Shown: piece after piece, positions 18,984-27,104 of the stretch
How the letters are laid out: each line of letters begins with the position of its first letter
Position numbering within the stretch: position 1 is the stretch's first letter
The notes under the pieces: model-generated
Seen by the model: only the letters and a program-made list of their open reading frames with translations
What the model was told of the DNA's origin: nothing
Databases searched by the model: none
Program-made: the position numbers and the translations under genes
NCBI RefSeq assembly: GCF_016461955.1
Contig: NZ_JADMNM010000004.1
Location: 124,001 to 188,000 of the forward strand
DNA from: Qipengyuania sp. YIM B01966
GTDB taxonomy: Bacteria > Pseudomonadota > Alphaproteobacteria > Sphingomonadales > Sphingomonadaceae
Length of the DNA stretch: 64,000 nucleotides
Reading direction: 5' to 3'

Positions 18984-19757
18984 ATGTCCAGGCCCCGTTT
19001 CAGCACCGGATTGCGCGCTGCCGCGCCGCTGATGCTGTCGGCGGCCGCACTGGCGTTGCTGGTCGCTCCGGGGGCCAATGCCGCGTTGCCGGCGCTCGGC
19101 AAATCCTTTGTCAGCGGCAAGGGCCTGGCGACCTTTACCCCGGCCAATGTCGATCCCGGCCTCGCCGCGCGGGTCGCCCGCGATCTCGCGGCCAAGGGTC
19201 AGACGATGCGCTTTACCCCGTCAGGCGGCGTGACGCGGCGCGACGAATCGGTGACTGTGGCGGTCCGGGTGGATCGCGCCACGGCGCAGGCGATTGCGGT
19301 CCGCAATGCCGGCCGCACGCTGGCCACCCTTCCGGGCACGGGCGCACGCATGGCCGCCACTGGTGCCGAACCGGCCGTGGCGATTGCCCCCACGCGCTAC
19401 AATCTCGGCGCCGCACGCGGCTATAACAGCTTTGCCCGGCGGCCTGTTACGCTTGCCGGCGTGAACGATGCCAAGCTGCCTGATCTTGCCCGCCTGGCGC
19501 CCAGCACCGAAGACCGGCCGAGCCGGCTCCAGCCGCGCATTGCGATCGAAGATGTGCGGGAAGTGGGCCGTGCGCCGCGCACGCTGCAAGGTGCTGGCGA
19601 ACCGACGATGGATGTCGGCGGCGCGTACCGCGTGACCCGCAATCTCGACGTCACCGCCGGGGTTCGCGTTTCGCAGGACCGTGACCGGCTCGCTCCGCTG
19701 ACCGACGCGGCGGCGGACAATCAGGCTGTCTATGTCGGGACGCAGTTCCGCTTCTGA
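18984..19757 (+). CDS. Uncharacterised exported protein, possible outer-membrane barrel end
   Basis: A 257-residue protein I do not recognise. It has a signal peptide (about 1-36, ending near ANA) and a mixed central region with repeated Ala/Arg/Thr segments. The last 45 residues alternate as beta strands (RVTRNLDVTAGVRVSQDRD and QAVYVGTQFRF) and end in Phe, the C-terminal signature of outer-membrane beta-barrels. It has a long 5' region (250 bases from the divergent DUF3576 gene) and its own terminator, so it is probably monocistronic. A long upstream in-frame extension lacks start signals and is not used. Confidence 0.6.
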   Translation: MSRPRFSTGLRAAAPLMLSAAALALLVAPGANAALPALGKSFVSGKGLATFTPANVDPGLAARVARDLAAKGQTMRFTPSGGVTRRDESVTVAVRVDRATAQAIAVRNAGRTLATLPGTGARMAATGAEPAVAIAPTRYNLGAARGYNSFARRPVTLAGVNDAKLPDLARLAPSTEDRPSRLQPRIAIEDVREVGRAPRTLQGAGEPTMDVGGAYRVTRNLDVTAGVRVSQDRDRLAPLTDAAADNQAVYVGTQFRF

Positions 19758-19798
19758 CCTCCCGATCCGGCCGGACGTTACGGAAAAGCCGCGACAGG

Positions 19799-19820
19799 CC
19801 CCGCTTCGGCGGGGTTTTTT
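19799..19820 (+). terminator. Rho-independent terminator (CCCCGC-TTCG-GCGGGG-T6)
   Basis: A 6-bp GC stem closed by a stable TTCG tetraloop and followed by six T. It lies 42 bases after the exported-protein gene and 60 bases before phaB. Confidence 0.92.
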
Positions 19821-19879
19821 GTTGCCAAGCGATGGCGGCGGCATAATCCTCTCCGGCGGGAGACACAAAGGAGAGGATC

Positions 19880-20602
19880 ATGGCCCGCGTTGCAATCGTC
19901 ACCGGGGGAACCCGCGGAATCGGGCGCGCCATCTGCGAAAGGCTGCGCGATTCCGGCTTCACCGTGGTCGCCAATTACGCCGGCAACGATGATGCCGCGC
20001 GGGCGTTCAGCGACGAAACCGGCATCGCGACCTACAAGTGGGATGTGGGCGACCATCAATCGTGCCTCAATGGCTGCGCGCGCGTGGCGGACGAGGTCGG
20101 GCCGATCGACGTGGTGGTCAACAATGCCGGCATCACCCGGGACGGCACGCTGCACAAGATGAGCTATGACGATTGGCACGAGGTGATGCGGATCAATCTG
20201 GGCGGCTGCTTCAACATGGCCAAGGCGTGCTTTCCCGGAATGCGCGAGCGGGGCTGGGGGCGGATCGTCAATATCGGTTCGATCAACGGGCAGGCCGGGC
20301 AATACGGTCAGGTGAACTACGCTGCGGCGAAGTCCGGCATTCATGGCTTCACCAAGGCGCTGGCGCAGGAAGGGGCCAAGGCGGGCGTCACCGTCAACGC
20401 CATCGCGCCGGGCTATATCGATACCGACATGGTCGCCGCGGTGCCGCCTCCGGTGCTGGAGAAGATCGTCGCCAAGATTCCCGTCGGCCGGCTCGGTCAG
20501 GCCGATGAAATCGCCCGCGGCGTCGCCTTCCTGTGTTCGGAAGATGCCGGTTTCGTGACCGGCTCGACGATGAGTATCAATGGCGGCCAGCATATGTATT
20601 GA
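19880..20602 (+). CDS. phaB: Acetoacetyl-CoA reductase (NADPH)
   Basis: A short-chain dehydrogenase (240 residues) reducing acetoacetyl-CoA to (R)-3-hydroxybutyryl-CoA for polyhydroxybutyrate synthesis. It has the Rossmann motif TGGTRGIG, NNAGITRDGTLHKM, the catalytic Ser in NIGSINGQAGQYGQ and YAAAKSG with Tyr/Lys. It ends SMSINGGQHMY, the PhaB-type C-terminus. No phaA or phaC is adjacent. A plain SDR role is the alternative. Confidence 0.88.
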   Translation: MARVAIVTGGTRGIGRAICERLRDSGFTVVANYAGNDDAARAFSDETGIATYKWDVGDHQSCLNGCARVADEVGPIDVVVNNAGITRDGTLHKMSYDDWHEVMRINLGGCFNMAKACFPGMRERGWGRIVNIGSINGQAGQYGQVNYAAAKSGIHGFTKALAQEGAKAGVTVNAIAPGYIDTDMVAAVPPPVLEKIVAKIPVGRLGQADEIARGVAFLCSEDAGFVTGSTMSINGGQHMY

Positions 20603-20758
20603 TGGCCCGTGTCCTACAGCGCAGCGCGCGGCTAGCATGGCAGCGCGCGCCTGTTGGATCGTGTTGGATTGGCGGGCCGCGCCCTTGGGGCTGCCGGCTG
20701 TCGCCCGTCCAGCAACGGGTTCAGATGATTGTTATTACTGATTTTTCTGATTTCGGAT

Positions 20759-20791
20759 CAGGGTGACACAGGTGTCGCCTTTGTCACCCTG
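20759..20791. promoter_or_regulatory. Nested inverted repeats upstream of fumC
   Basis: A perfect 10-bp inverted repeat (CAGGGTGACA / TGTCACCCTG) has a 13-base spacer. A second, overlapping palindrome GACAC-AG-GTGTC sits at 20765-20776. The two cannot form at once. They lie 20 bases before the fumC ATG, just downstream of an AT-rich stretch that may hold the promoter. An operator or a leader RNA switch is possible. The U-tract needed for a terminator is absent. Confidence 0.6.
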
Positions 20792-20811
20792 ACGAGTGCG
20801 AGGGTAAAGGG

Positions 20812-22203
20812 ATGGAAACGCGGATCGAACGCGACACGATGGGCGAAGTGGCCGTCCCCGCCGAGCGGATGTGGGGCGCGCAGACCCAGCGCAGCCGCGA
20901 GAATTTCCGCATCGGCACCGAATTGATGCCGCGCGAGATCGTCCACGCGCTCGGCCTCGTCAAACAGGCCGCCGCGCGGGTCAATGCCCGCATGGGGGTG
21001 CTCGATCCGGCTCTGGCAGAAGCAATCGCGTATGCCGCCGGCGAGGTCGCCTCCGGCGCGCTCGACGCGGAATTTCCGCTGGTGGTGTGGCAGACCGGCT
21101 CGGGCACGCAGAGCAACATGAACGCCAATGAGGTGATCGCACACCGCGCCAACCGGGCGCTCGGCGGCGATCCGGCAGCCAAACAGCCGGTCCACCCCAA
21201 TGACCATGTCAATGCCAGCCAGTCGTCGAACGACACCTTCCCCAGTGCGGTACACATCGCCGCTGCCACCGCGCTGACCCGCGACCTGCTGCCGGCCTTG
21301 CGGGCGATGCACGCTGACCTCGCGGCCAAGGCGCAGGCGTGGGATCACATCATCAAGATCGGCCGCACGCACACGCAGGACGCGACCCCGCTGACGCTGG
21401 GGCAGGAATTTTCGGGTTATGCTGCGCAGGTCGAAGCGGGCATCGCGCGGATCGAACTGACGCTCCCGGGGCTGTTCGCGCTGGCGCAGGGGGGCACCGC
21501 GGTCGGCACCGGGCTGAACGCGCCGACAGGTTTCGGCGCGGCGGTCGCGGCCGAGATTGCCGCGCTAACCGGCTTCCCGTTCACCAGCGCGCCCAACCGG
21601 TTCGAAGCGCTTGCCGCCGATGATGCGTTGGTCTTCGCCCATGGCGCACTGGCCGCGCTGGCGGGCGGACTGTACAAGATTGCCAGCGACATCCGCCTGC
21701 TCGGCTCCGGCCCGCGCTCTGGCCTTGGCGAACTGGCGCTGCCCGCCAACGAGCCGGGCTCATCGATCATGCCGGGCAAGGTCAATCCGACCCAGGTCGA
21801 GGCGCTGACGCAGGTTTGCGCGCAGGTGTTCGGCAATCAGGCGACGATCGGTTTTGCCGGCAGTCAGGGCCAGTTCGAGCTCAACACCTATCGCCCGGTG
21901 ATGGGCTACGCCTTTCTACAGTCGGTGCGGCTGCTGGCGGGCGCGGTGGACAGCTTCACGCGGCACCTGCTCGTTGGGCTCGCCCCGCGCGAGGGCAATA
22001 TCGCCCGCGGCCTCGCCAATTCGCTGATGCTGGTCACCGCGCTCGCCCCGGCGATCGGCTATGATGCCGCCGCCGCCATCGCCAAGCACGCGCACGAGGC
22101 GGGGCTGTCTTTACGCGAGGCGGCGCTCGCCAGCGGCAAGGTGGACGAGGCCCAGTACGACCGGTTGGTCCGGCCCGAGAACATGCTGGGGCCGGACCGG
22201 TGA
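20812..22203 (+). CDS. fumC: Class II fumarate hydratase
   Basis: The iron-independent, oxygen-stable fumarase (463 residues) of the TCA cycle. It shows the [28 protein letters not shown]-terminal region, [14 protein letters not shown], the [14 protein letters not shown] active-site block and the superfamily signature [13 protein letters not shown] near residue 320. The nested repeats just upstream suggest specific regulation. Confidence 0.96.
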   Translation: METRIERDTMGEVAVPAERMWGAQTQRSRENFRIGTELMPREIVHALGLVKQAAARVNARMGVLDPALAEAIAYAAGEVASGALDAEFPLVVWQTGSGTQSNMNANEVIAHRANRALGGDPAAKQPVHPNDHVNASQSSNDTFPSAVHIAAATALTRDLLPALRAMHADLAAKAQAWDHIIKIGRTHTQDATPLTLGQEFSGYAAQVEAGIARIELTLPGLFALAQGGTAVGTGLNAPTGFGAAVAAEIAALTGFPFTSAPNRFEALAADDALVFAHGALAALAGGLYKIASDIRLLGSGPRSGLGELALPANEPGSSIMPGKVNPTQVEALTQVCAQVFGNQATIGFAGSQGQFELNTYRPVMGYAFLQSVRLLAGAVDSFTRHLLVGLAPREGNIARGLANSLMLVTALAPAIGYDAAAAIAKHAHEAGLSLREAALASGKVDEAQYDRLVRPENMLGPDR

Positions 22204-22214
22204 GCCCGGACAGG

Positions 22215-22895
22215 TCAGTAGATATAATAGCCGGCGACCTGGCCGCCCTGCGCGCCGCGTTCGAGTGTGACCGTCTCTACCGCGCCGGCGCGGTGGGCGA
22301 AGCTGGTGCGGAACACTACCATTTCATAGCCATTGGGCGGCGCCGGGACCGAGCGGATTTTGGTGACCTCCCGGTCCTGTACGGCGCCCAGCGGGGTGCG
22401 CGCACCGGCAATCGCAGCTGCGAACTGCGCCGCGCTGTTGGCGGCGGGGATGGCCGGAGAGGCATCGCGCGCTTCGTCTGTGCGGCCCCCATCGACCAGC
22501 GCCAGCCATTCCTGGGCCGCTTGCACCTTGGCGGCGTCGACCGCCGGTTGCTCCACTGTCGGCGTGTCATTGGCGCTGCCAGCCTGCATGAACATCAGCG
22601 CCGCTCCGGCGATAAAAGTCAAACCCATGATCCATACTCCAGCTGTGCGCGGCAGCGAGAAGCCTGCCGACGGCGCTGGTTCCTGCGCGGCAGCGCTGGG
22701 GGGATGGACCCCGATTTTCTGGTCCGCACGATTTTCGCGGGTGGCGGCCCCTTCATGCGCGAGCAGCATACGTGCCGCCGCACGGCCGCTTGGCGCGGCG
22801 GTCTTGCGGCGGGCCGAACGCAGCCGATCGTTGATCGTATGCACCGACAGGCCGAGCGTCGCAGCGATCGATTTGGCATCGTGCCCGGCCAGCAT
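22215..22895 (-). CDS. LuxR-type HTH membrane protein with DUF4019 domain
   Basis: An N-terminal LuxR/GerE helix-turn-helix (GHDAKSIAATLGLSVHTINDRLRSARR) precedes a linker, one membrane helix (about 85-105) and a periplasmic DUF4019 domain (about 125-226). This suggests a one-component transmembrane regulator. The ATG given is the only canonical start, yet it cuts off the first HTH helix. The frame stays open upstream to about 22937 and encodes GIDQLSDKERETLRL, which matches the missing part. A non-ATG start or a frameshift is therefore likely. Confidence 0.75.
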   Translation of the reverse strand: MLAGHDAKSIAATLGLSVHTINDRLRSARRKTAAPSGRAAARMLLAHEGAATRENRADQKIGVHPPSAAAQEPAPSAGFSLPRTAGVWIMGLTFIAGAALMFMQAGSANDTPTVEQPAVDAAKVQAAQEWLALVDGGRTDEARDASPAIPAANSAAQFAAAIAGARTPLGAVQDREVTKIRSVPAPPNGYEMVVFRTSFAHRAGAVETVTLERGAQGGQVAGYYIY

Positions 22896-23008
22896 CAGCC
22901 GCAGCGTCTCGCGTTCCTTGTCACTGAGCTGATCGATCCCGCTGGTCGCAGTGCCAGGCCTATCGCCGCAGTTGCGCCTGCGCCAACCCCCAGAAACTCG
23001 GGTGTGGC

Positions 23009-23260
23009 ATGACGGCGCGCTATCATCCGCCGGTCAAGCATTCGGTAGAGATTGCCGGGCACAAGACCTCGATCAGTCTCGAGCCACTATTTTGGGAAGC
23101 GCTGCATCAGTCCGCGCGCGAGGAGGGCGTTCCACTCAGCGCGGTGATCGCGCGGATTGATGCCGAACGGCTGAAGGCGCAGCGGCCGCCGGGGCTTGCC
23201 GGGGCGCTGCGCCTTTATCTGTTCGCTCGCCTGGTGGAGCGAAGCGATAGCAGTCAGTAA
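23009..23260 (+). CDS. Ribbon-helix-helix domain protein
   Basis: An 83-residue protein matching the RHH_4 family. The strand KTSISLEPLFWEALHQSARE is followed by VPLSAVIARIDAER. Proteins of this family are small dimeric DNA-binding candidates of unknown target. It is divergent from the HTH-DUF4019 gene, and its 3' end overlaps the convergent small membrane protein gene by seven bases. Confidence 0.75.
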   Translation: MTARYHPPVKHSVEIAGHKTSISLEPLFWEALHQSAREEGVPLSAVIARIDAERLKAQRPPGLAGALRLYLFARLVERSDSSQ

Positions 23261-23484
23261 TTGGTCGGCGGGTCGCTCGCCGGGAAGCTCTGATCGCTTT
23301 CGAAATCGGGCTTTTCCCAGCTGCCCGGCTTGTCACCGACGGCTTCGGCACCGGCATCGCGGACGAAATGGTCGCGGTCCTTGCCGGCATAGGCAAAACC
23401 CTTGCCGTTGGACTGGTTGTTCTGGAGATAGCGGTAGCCGGCATAGCCGAGCGCACCAAGGGTTGCGAGACGCAGGATCGACAT
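23254..23484 (-). CDS. Small membrane-associated protein
   Basis: A 76-residue protein beginning MSILRLATLGALGYAGYRYL, one hydrophobic N-terminal segment, then a charged acidic tail ending SFPASDPPTNY. The ATG is preceded by AAAGGAA at good spacing. The ASDPP ending is common in small sphingomonad proteins of unknown function; no activity can be assigned. Confidence 0.7.
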   Translation of the reverse strand: MSILRLATLGALGYAGYRYLQNNQSNGKGFAYAGKDRDHFVRDAGAEAVGDKPGSWEKPDFESDQSFPASDPPTNY

Positions 23485-23551
23485 TTTGAGTTCCTTTCGC
23501 CCTCCCAACGCAGAGCGGCCCCTCGGGGTCCGGCGATGGCGAAAGAATCCG

Positions 23552-24835
23552 CTATTCGTCGCTCACCCGTTCGATATCGGCGCCGACCAGCGCGAGCTTT
23601 TCTTCCAGCCGTTCATAGCCGCGGTCAAGATGATAGATCCGCCGGACCACGCTTTCGCCCTCGGCCGCTAGCGCGGCAATGATCAGACTCATTGAAGCGC
23701 GTAGATCGGTGGCCATCACTTCGGCCCCGGTCAACCGCTCGACCCCGTGGACGATCGCCGTGCGCCCCGCCGTTTCGATATGCGCCCCCATCCGCGCCAG
23801 TTCGGGCACGTGCATGTAACGGTTCTCGAAAATCGTCTCGTTGAGGACGCTGGTGCCTTCGGCCCGGCACAGGAGCGCCATCAATTGCGCCTGCATATCA
23901 GTGGCCAGGCCCGGATAGGGCGCGGTCGAGAGATTGACCGCCTTCAGCGGTCCGTTAGCCGCTACCCGCACGCCGCCGGCGACCTCCTCGCAGGTCACCC
24001 CGATGGCCTGGAGTGCATGGAGCGTCGCGCTCATGTCCCGCGCCACGGCCCCCGCAAGAGTCACCTCGCCGCCGGTAATCGCCGCGGCGCAGGCATAGGA
24101 CCCTGCCTCGATCCGGTCGGGCATGACCTTGTAGGTCGCGCCGGTCAGCCGGTTGACACCGTGGATCGTCAGGTCGCTGGTGCCGATGCCCTCGATCTGG
24201 GCGCCCATCGCGACGAGCAGATTGCACAGATCGACGATTTCCGGCTCGCGCGCGGCGTTGAACAGCCGGCTGGTGCCGTTGGCGAGCACGGCGGCCATCA
24301 GCGCGTTCTCCGTCGCGCCGACCGAAACGACCGGGAAATCAAAGTCGCCGCCCGGAAGGCCGCCATCGGGCGCCACCGCGCGGACATAGCCGGCGGCGAG
24401 CTCGATTTCGGCGCCGAACGCTTCGAGCGCCTTCAGATGAAGGTCGATCGGACGGTTGCCGATCGCACAGCCGCCGGGGAGCGAAACAGTCGCCTCGCCC
24501 GCCCGCGCCAGCATCGGGCCGAGGACGAGGATCGAGGCGCGCATCTTGCGGACCAGATCATAGGGCGCGACCGTGCTGGTCAGGCGCGGGGCCTGAAAGG
24601 TCACCACTCGCCCGAAATCTTCCGGCCGGTGGCCAGCAATCGACGCCGAAACGCCGAACTGGGTCATCAGGTGCTGGAACCCGTCAATATCCGCCAGCCG
24701 CGGCAAATTGCGCAGCGTCAACGGCTCTTCGGTCAGCAGCGCGCAGGGGATCAGCGTAAGGGCCGAATTCTTCGCGCCGGAAATGGGAATGGTGCCCGAC
24801 AGGCGGTTGCCGCCGCGAATGACAATCTTGTCCAT
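23552..24835 (-). CDS. murA: UDP-N-acetylglucosamine 1-carboxyvinyltransferase
   Basis: The first committed enzyme of peptidoglycan synthesis, 427 residues. It has the inside-out alpha/beta barrel with [24 protein letters not shown] at the start. The active-site Cys, the fosfomycin target, lies in [16 protein letters not shown] (near residue 121). The protein ends [12 protein letters not shown]. It is divergent from galU. Confidence 0.96.
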   Translation of the reverse strand: MDKIVIRGGNRLSGTIPISGAKNSALTLIPCALLTEEPLTLRNLPRLADIDGFQHLMTQFGVSASIAGHRPEDFGRVVTFQAPRLTSTVAPYDLVRKMRASILVLGPMLARAGEATVSLPGGCAIGNRPIDLHLKALEAFGAEIELAAGYVRAVAPDGGLPGGDFDFPVVSVGATENALMAAVLANGTSRLFNAAREPEIVDLCNLLVAMGAQIEGIGTSDLTIHGVNRLTGATYKVMPDRIEAGSYACAAAITGGEVTLAGAVARDMSATLHALQAIGVTCEEVAGGVRVAANGPLKAVNLSTAPYPGLATDMQAQLMALLCRAEGTSVLNETIFENRYMHVPELARMGAHIETAGRTAIVHGVERLTGAEVMATDLRASMSLIIAALAAEGESVVRRIYHLDRGYERLEEKLALVGADIERVSDE

Positions 24836-24883
24836 GGCCGGGCTTTAGCGCGATTCGCATGTCCGGCAAGCGGCGGCTGTAAC

Positions 24884-24905
24884 GCCTGTGTAACACAGGC
24901 TTTTT
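24884..24905 (+). terminator. Terminator-like hairpin in the divergent murA/galU region
   Basis: GCCTGTG-TAA-CACAGGC followed directly by TTTTT reads as an intrinsic terminator on the + strand, although no + strand gene precedes it. The same bases form a 17-bp palindrome (GCCTGTGT-A-ACACAGGC) that could be an operator. Confidence 0.65.
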
Positions 24906-24908
24906 CAA

Positions 24909-24937
24909 TTGACCGGCATGGTGCCGGTGCTCATAGG
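24909..24937 (+). promoter_or_regulatory. Candidate galU promoter
   Basis: TTGACC and CATAGG are 17 bases apart. The predicted start of transcription falls at about 24944-24946, at or within two bases of the galU ATG, and no Shine-Dalgarno sequence is present. Confidence 0.45.
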
Positions 24938-24945
24938 CAAGCGCT

Positions 24946-25821
24946 ATGACATCCCATCGACCCGTCCGCAAAGCCGTGTTTCCTGTCGCCGGACTTGGCA
25001 CCCGCTTCCTGCCTGCGACCAAGGCGATCCCGAAGGAATTGCTCCCGATCGTCGATCGTCCGCTGATCCAGTATGCCGTGGACGAAGCGCGCGAGGCCGG
25101 GATCGAGCAGATGATCTTTGTCACCGGGCGCGGCAAGACCGCCATCGTCGATCATTTCGACATCGCGTTCGAACTCGAAACCACGATGGAGGAACGCGGC
25201 AAGGACCTGTCCGCGCTCGATCCGACGCGGTTCGTGCCGGGCGATCTTATCACCGTGCGCCAGCAGGTGCCGCTCGGCCTCGGCCATGCTATCTGGTGCG
25301 CCCGCGCGGTGATCGGCGATGAACCCTTCGCGATCCTGCTGCCCGACGAGCTGATGATCGGTGAGCCCGGTTGTCTGAAGCAGATGGTCGAGGCCTATGA
25401 CCAGGTCGGCGGCAATCTGATCAGCGTGCTCGAGGTGCCGCGCGAACAGGTGTCGAGTTACGGCGTCATCGACCCTGGCCCAGCCAGCGGCGCGCTGACC
25501 GAGGTGCGCGGGCTGGTCGAGAAGCCGCCGGTTAACGAGGCGCCCTCGAACAAGATCGTGTCGGGCCGCTATATCCTCCAGCCCGAGGTGATGCGTGTGC
25601 TCGAAGGGCAGGAGAAGGGCGCCGGCGGCGAAATTCAGCTGACCGACGCGATGGCGCGGATGATCGGCCAGCAGCCGTTCCACGCGGTCACCTTTGCCGG
25701 CCGGCGGTTCGATTGCGGCAGCAAGACAGGCTTCGTGGAAGCCACGCTGTCCCTGGCGCTCGAACGGCCCGACATGGGCGCCGAAGTGCGTGCCATCGCC
25801 GAAGGGTTGCTCGCCCGCTAG
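24946..25821 (+). CDS. galU: UTP-glucose-1-phosphate uridylyltransferase
   Basis: Makes UDP-glucose for polysaccharide and glycolipid synthesis. The 291-residue protein has VRKAVFPVAGLGTRFLPATK, the GalU nucleotide-binding start, then IPKELLPIVDRPLIQYAVDEA, ILLPDELMIG and GGEIQLTDA. The ATG used has no ribosome binding site (probably leaderless). The stop interlocks with that of the convergent P450 in CTAG. Confidence 0.96.
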   Translation: MTSHRPVRKAVFPVAGLGTRFLPATKAIPKELLPIVDRPLIQYAVDEAREAGIEQMIFVTGRGKTAIVDHFDIAFELETTMEERGKDLSALDPTRFVPGDLITVRQQVPLGLGHAIWCARAVIGDEPFAILLPDELMIGEPGCLKQMVEAYDQVGGNLISVLEVPREQVSSYGVIDPGPASGALTEVRGLVEKPPVNEAPSNKIVSGRYILQPEVMRVLEGQEKGAGGEIQLTDAMARMIGQQPFHAVTFAGRRFDCGSKTGFVEATLSLALERPDMGAEVRAIAEGLLAR

Positions 25822-27104
25822 GCGGCGGTGAAGCGGATCGGCAGCGTCTTCAATCCGCCGACAAAAGTCGATTTGGCGCGCCGGGGCTCGCCAGCCAGTT
25901 CGATCGTCTCGATCCGGTCGAGCAAGGTCTCGAACAGGACGCGCATTTCCAGCCGCGCGAGATGGAGGCCAAGGCACTTGTGCGCGCCGGCCCCAAAGGC
26001 GAGGTGCCGATTGTCGGCCCGGGCGGCATCGAATCGGCGTGGTTCCTCAAATTGCGCGGGATCGTGATTGGCCGCGACATAATTCAGCATCAGCCAGTCC
26101 CCCGCCGCGATCTGTTGGCCGCCCAGTTCGACATCGCGGGCGGCAGTACGCATGAAATGCTGGACCGGGGTGGTCCAGCGGATCGCTTCCTCGACGATGC
26201 CGGGCAGCAGCGAGCGATCGGCCCGCACCCGCGCCCATTGTTCGGGATCGCGCGCCAGCGCCAGCATCGCCCCGGCCGTGCTGGCGCTGGTCGTGTCGTG
26301 CCCGGCAGCGGCAACGATGATGTAATAGCCCATCATGTCGCGGTCGTTCAGCGGCTCCCCATCGACCGTCGCAATGGCGATGGTGCTGGCGACATCATCG
26401 GTCGGGTTCGCGTGCTTCTGCGCCGTCAGCCTGGCAAAATAAGCCTCGAAATCCTTGACCGCGCCGACGATAATCTGGGTGATCGCCTCGGGCGGGAGAT
26501 CCTTGAGGCCGGACTGGTTGAGGTCCTCGTCCTGCCCGCCAAACATCTGCTGCGTCAGCATCAGCATCCGCGGCTCGTCCTCTTCCGGAACGCCGAGGAT
26601 CTGCATCACCACGTGCAGCGGATAGGGCGCGGCGACCAGCTTGCAGAAATCCGCTTCCGGGCCCTCGGCGATCAGGCGGTCGACCGTCTTGCCCGCCAGC
26701 GCGCGCAGCTCCCCTTCCAGCTGGCGCAGGTTCTTCGGCATGAACCATTCCTGCGTCAGCTTGCGGTATTTCATGTGGATCGGCGCATCGAAGGTAACGA
26801 GGCTGGCCACCAGATGGGGGCTGCCACCGGTGACCTGCTGGGCAAAGGCTATCCCGTCATTGAGCGAGAACACCACCGTCTGCGGGTTGTTAAGGAACGT
26901 CGCATTGTCCTTCGACACCGTCAGCACATCATCATAGCGGGTGAGCAGCCAGAACGGCGGATGCTGGCCTGACGGCGCCTCCACCCAGCCGACCGGCGTT
27001 TCGGCGCGGAGCCGGTCGAACGTATCGAGCAGCCCGTCCCATTCGGCATAGGCGGCGGGGTCGATCACCTGGCGGGCATCGGCGGCGGCGATCATCGGGC
27101 GCAT
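25818..27104 (-). CDS. Cytochrome P450
   Basis: A soluble bacterial-type P450 of 428 residues. The I-helix AAAGHDTTSAST supplies the O2-activating Asp-Thr pair, ExxR lies in EEAIRW (near residue 280), and the haem loop FGAGAHKCLGLHLARLEM places the Cys ligand near residue 366. Its start overlaps the stop of the upstream acyl-CoA ligase (TGATG), so the two are coupled. The context points to oxidation of a CoA-linked or fatty/terpenoid acid substrate, but the substrate is unknown. Confidence 0.92.
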   Translation of the reverse strand: MRPMIAAADARQVIDPAAYAEWDGLLDTFDRLRAETPVGWVEAPSGQHPPFWLLTRYDDVLTVSKDNATFLNNPQTVVFSLNDGIAFAQQVTGGSPHLVASLVTFDAPIHMKYRKLTQEWFMPKNLRQLEGELRALAGKTVDRLIAEGPEADFCKLVAAPYPLHVVMQILGVPEEDEPRMLMLTQQMFGGQDEDLNQSGLKDLPPEAITQIIVGAVKDFEAYFARLTAQKHANPTDDVASTIAIATVDGEPLNDRDMMGYYIIVAAAGHDTTSASTAGAMLALARDPEQWARVRADRSLLPGIVEEAIRWTTPVQHFMRTAARDVELGGQQIAAGDWLMLNYVAANHDPAQFEEPRRFDAARADNRHLAFGAGAHKCLGLHLARLEMRVLFETLLDRIETIELAGEPRRAKSTFVGGLKTLPIRFTAA

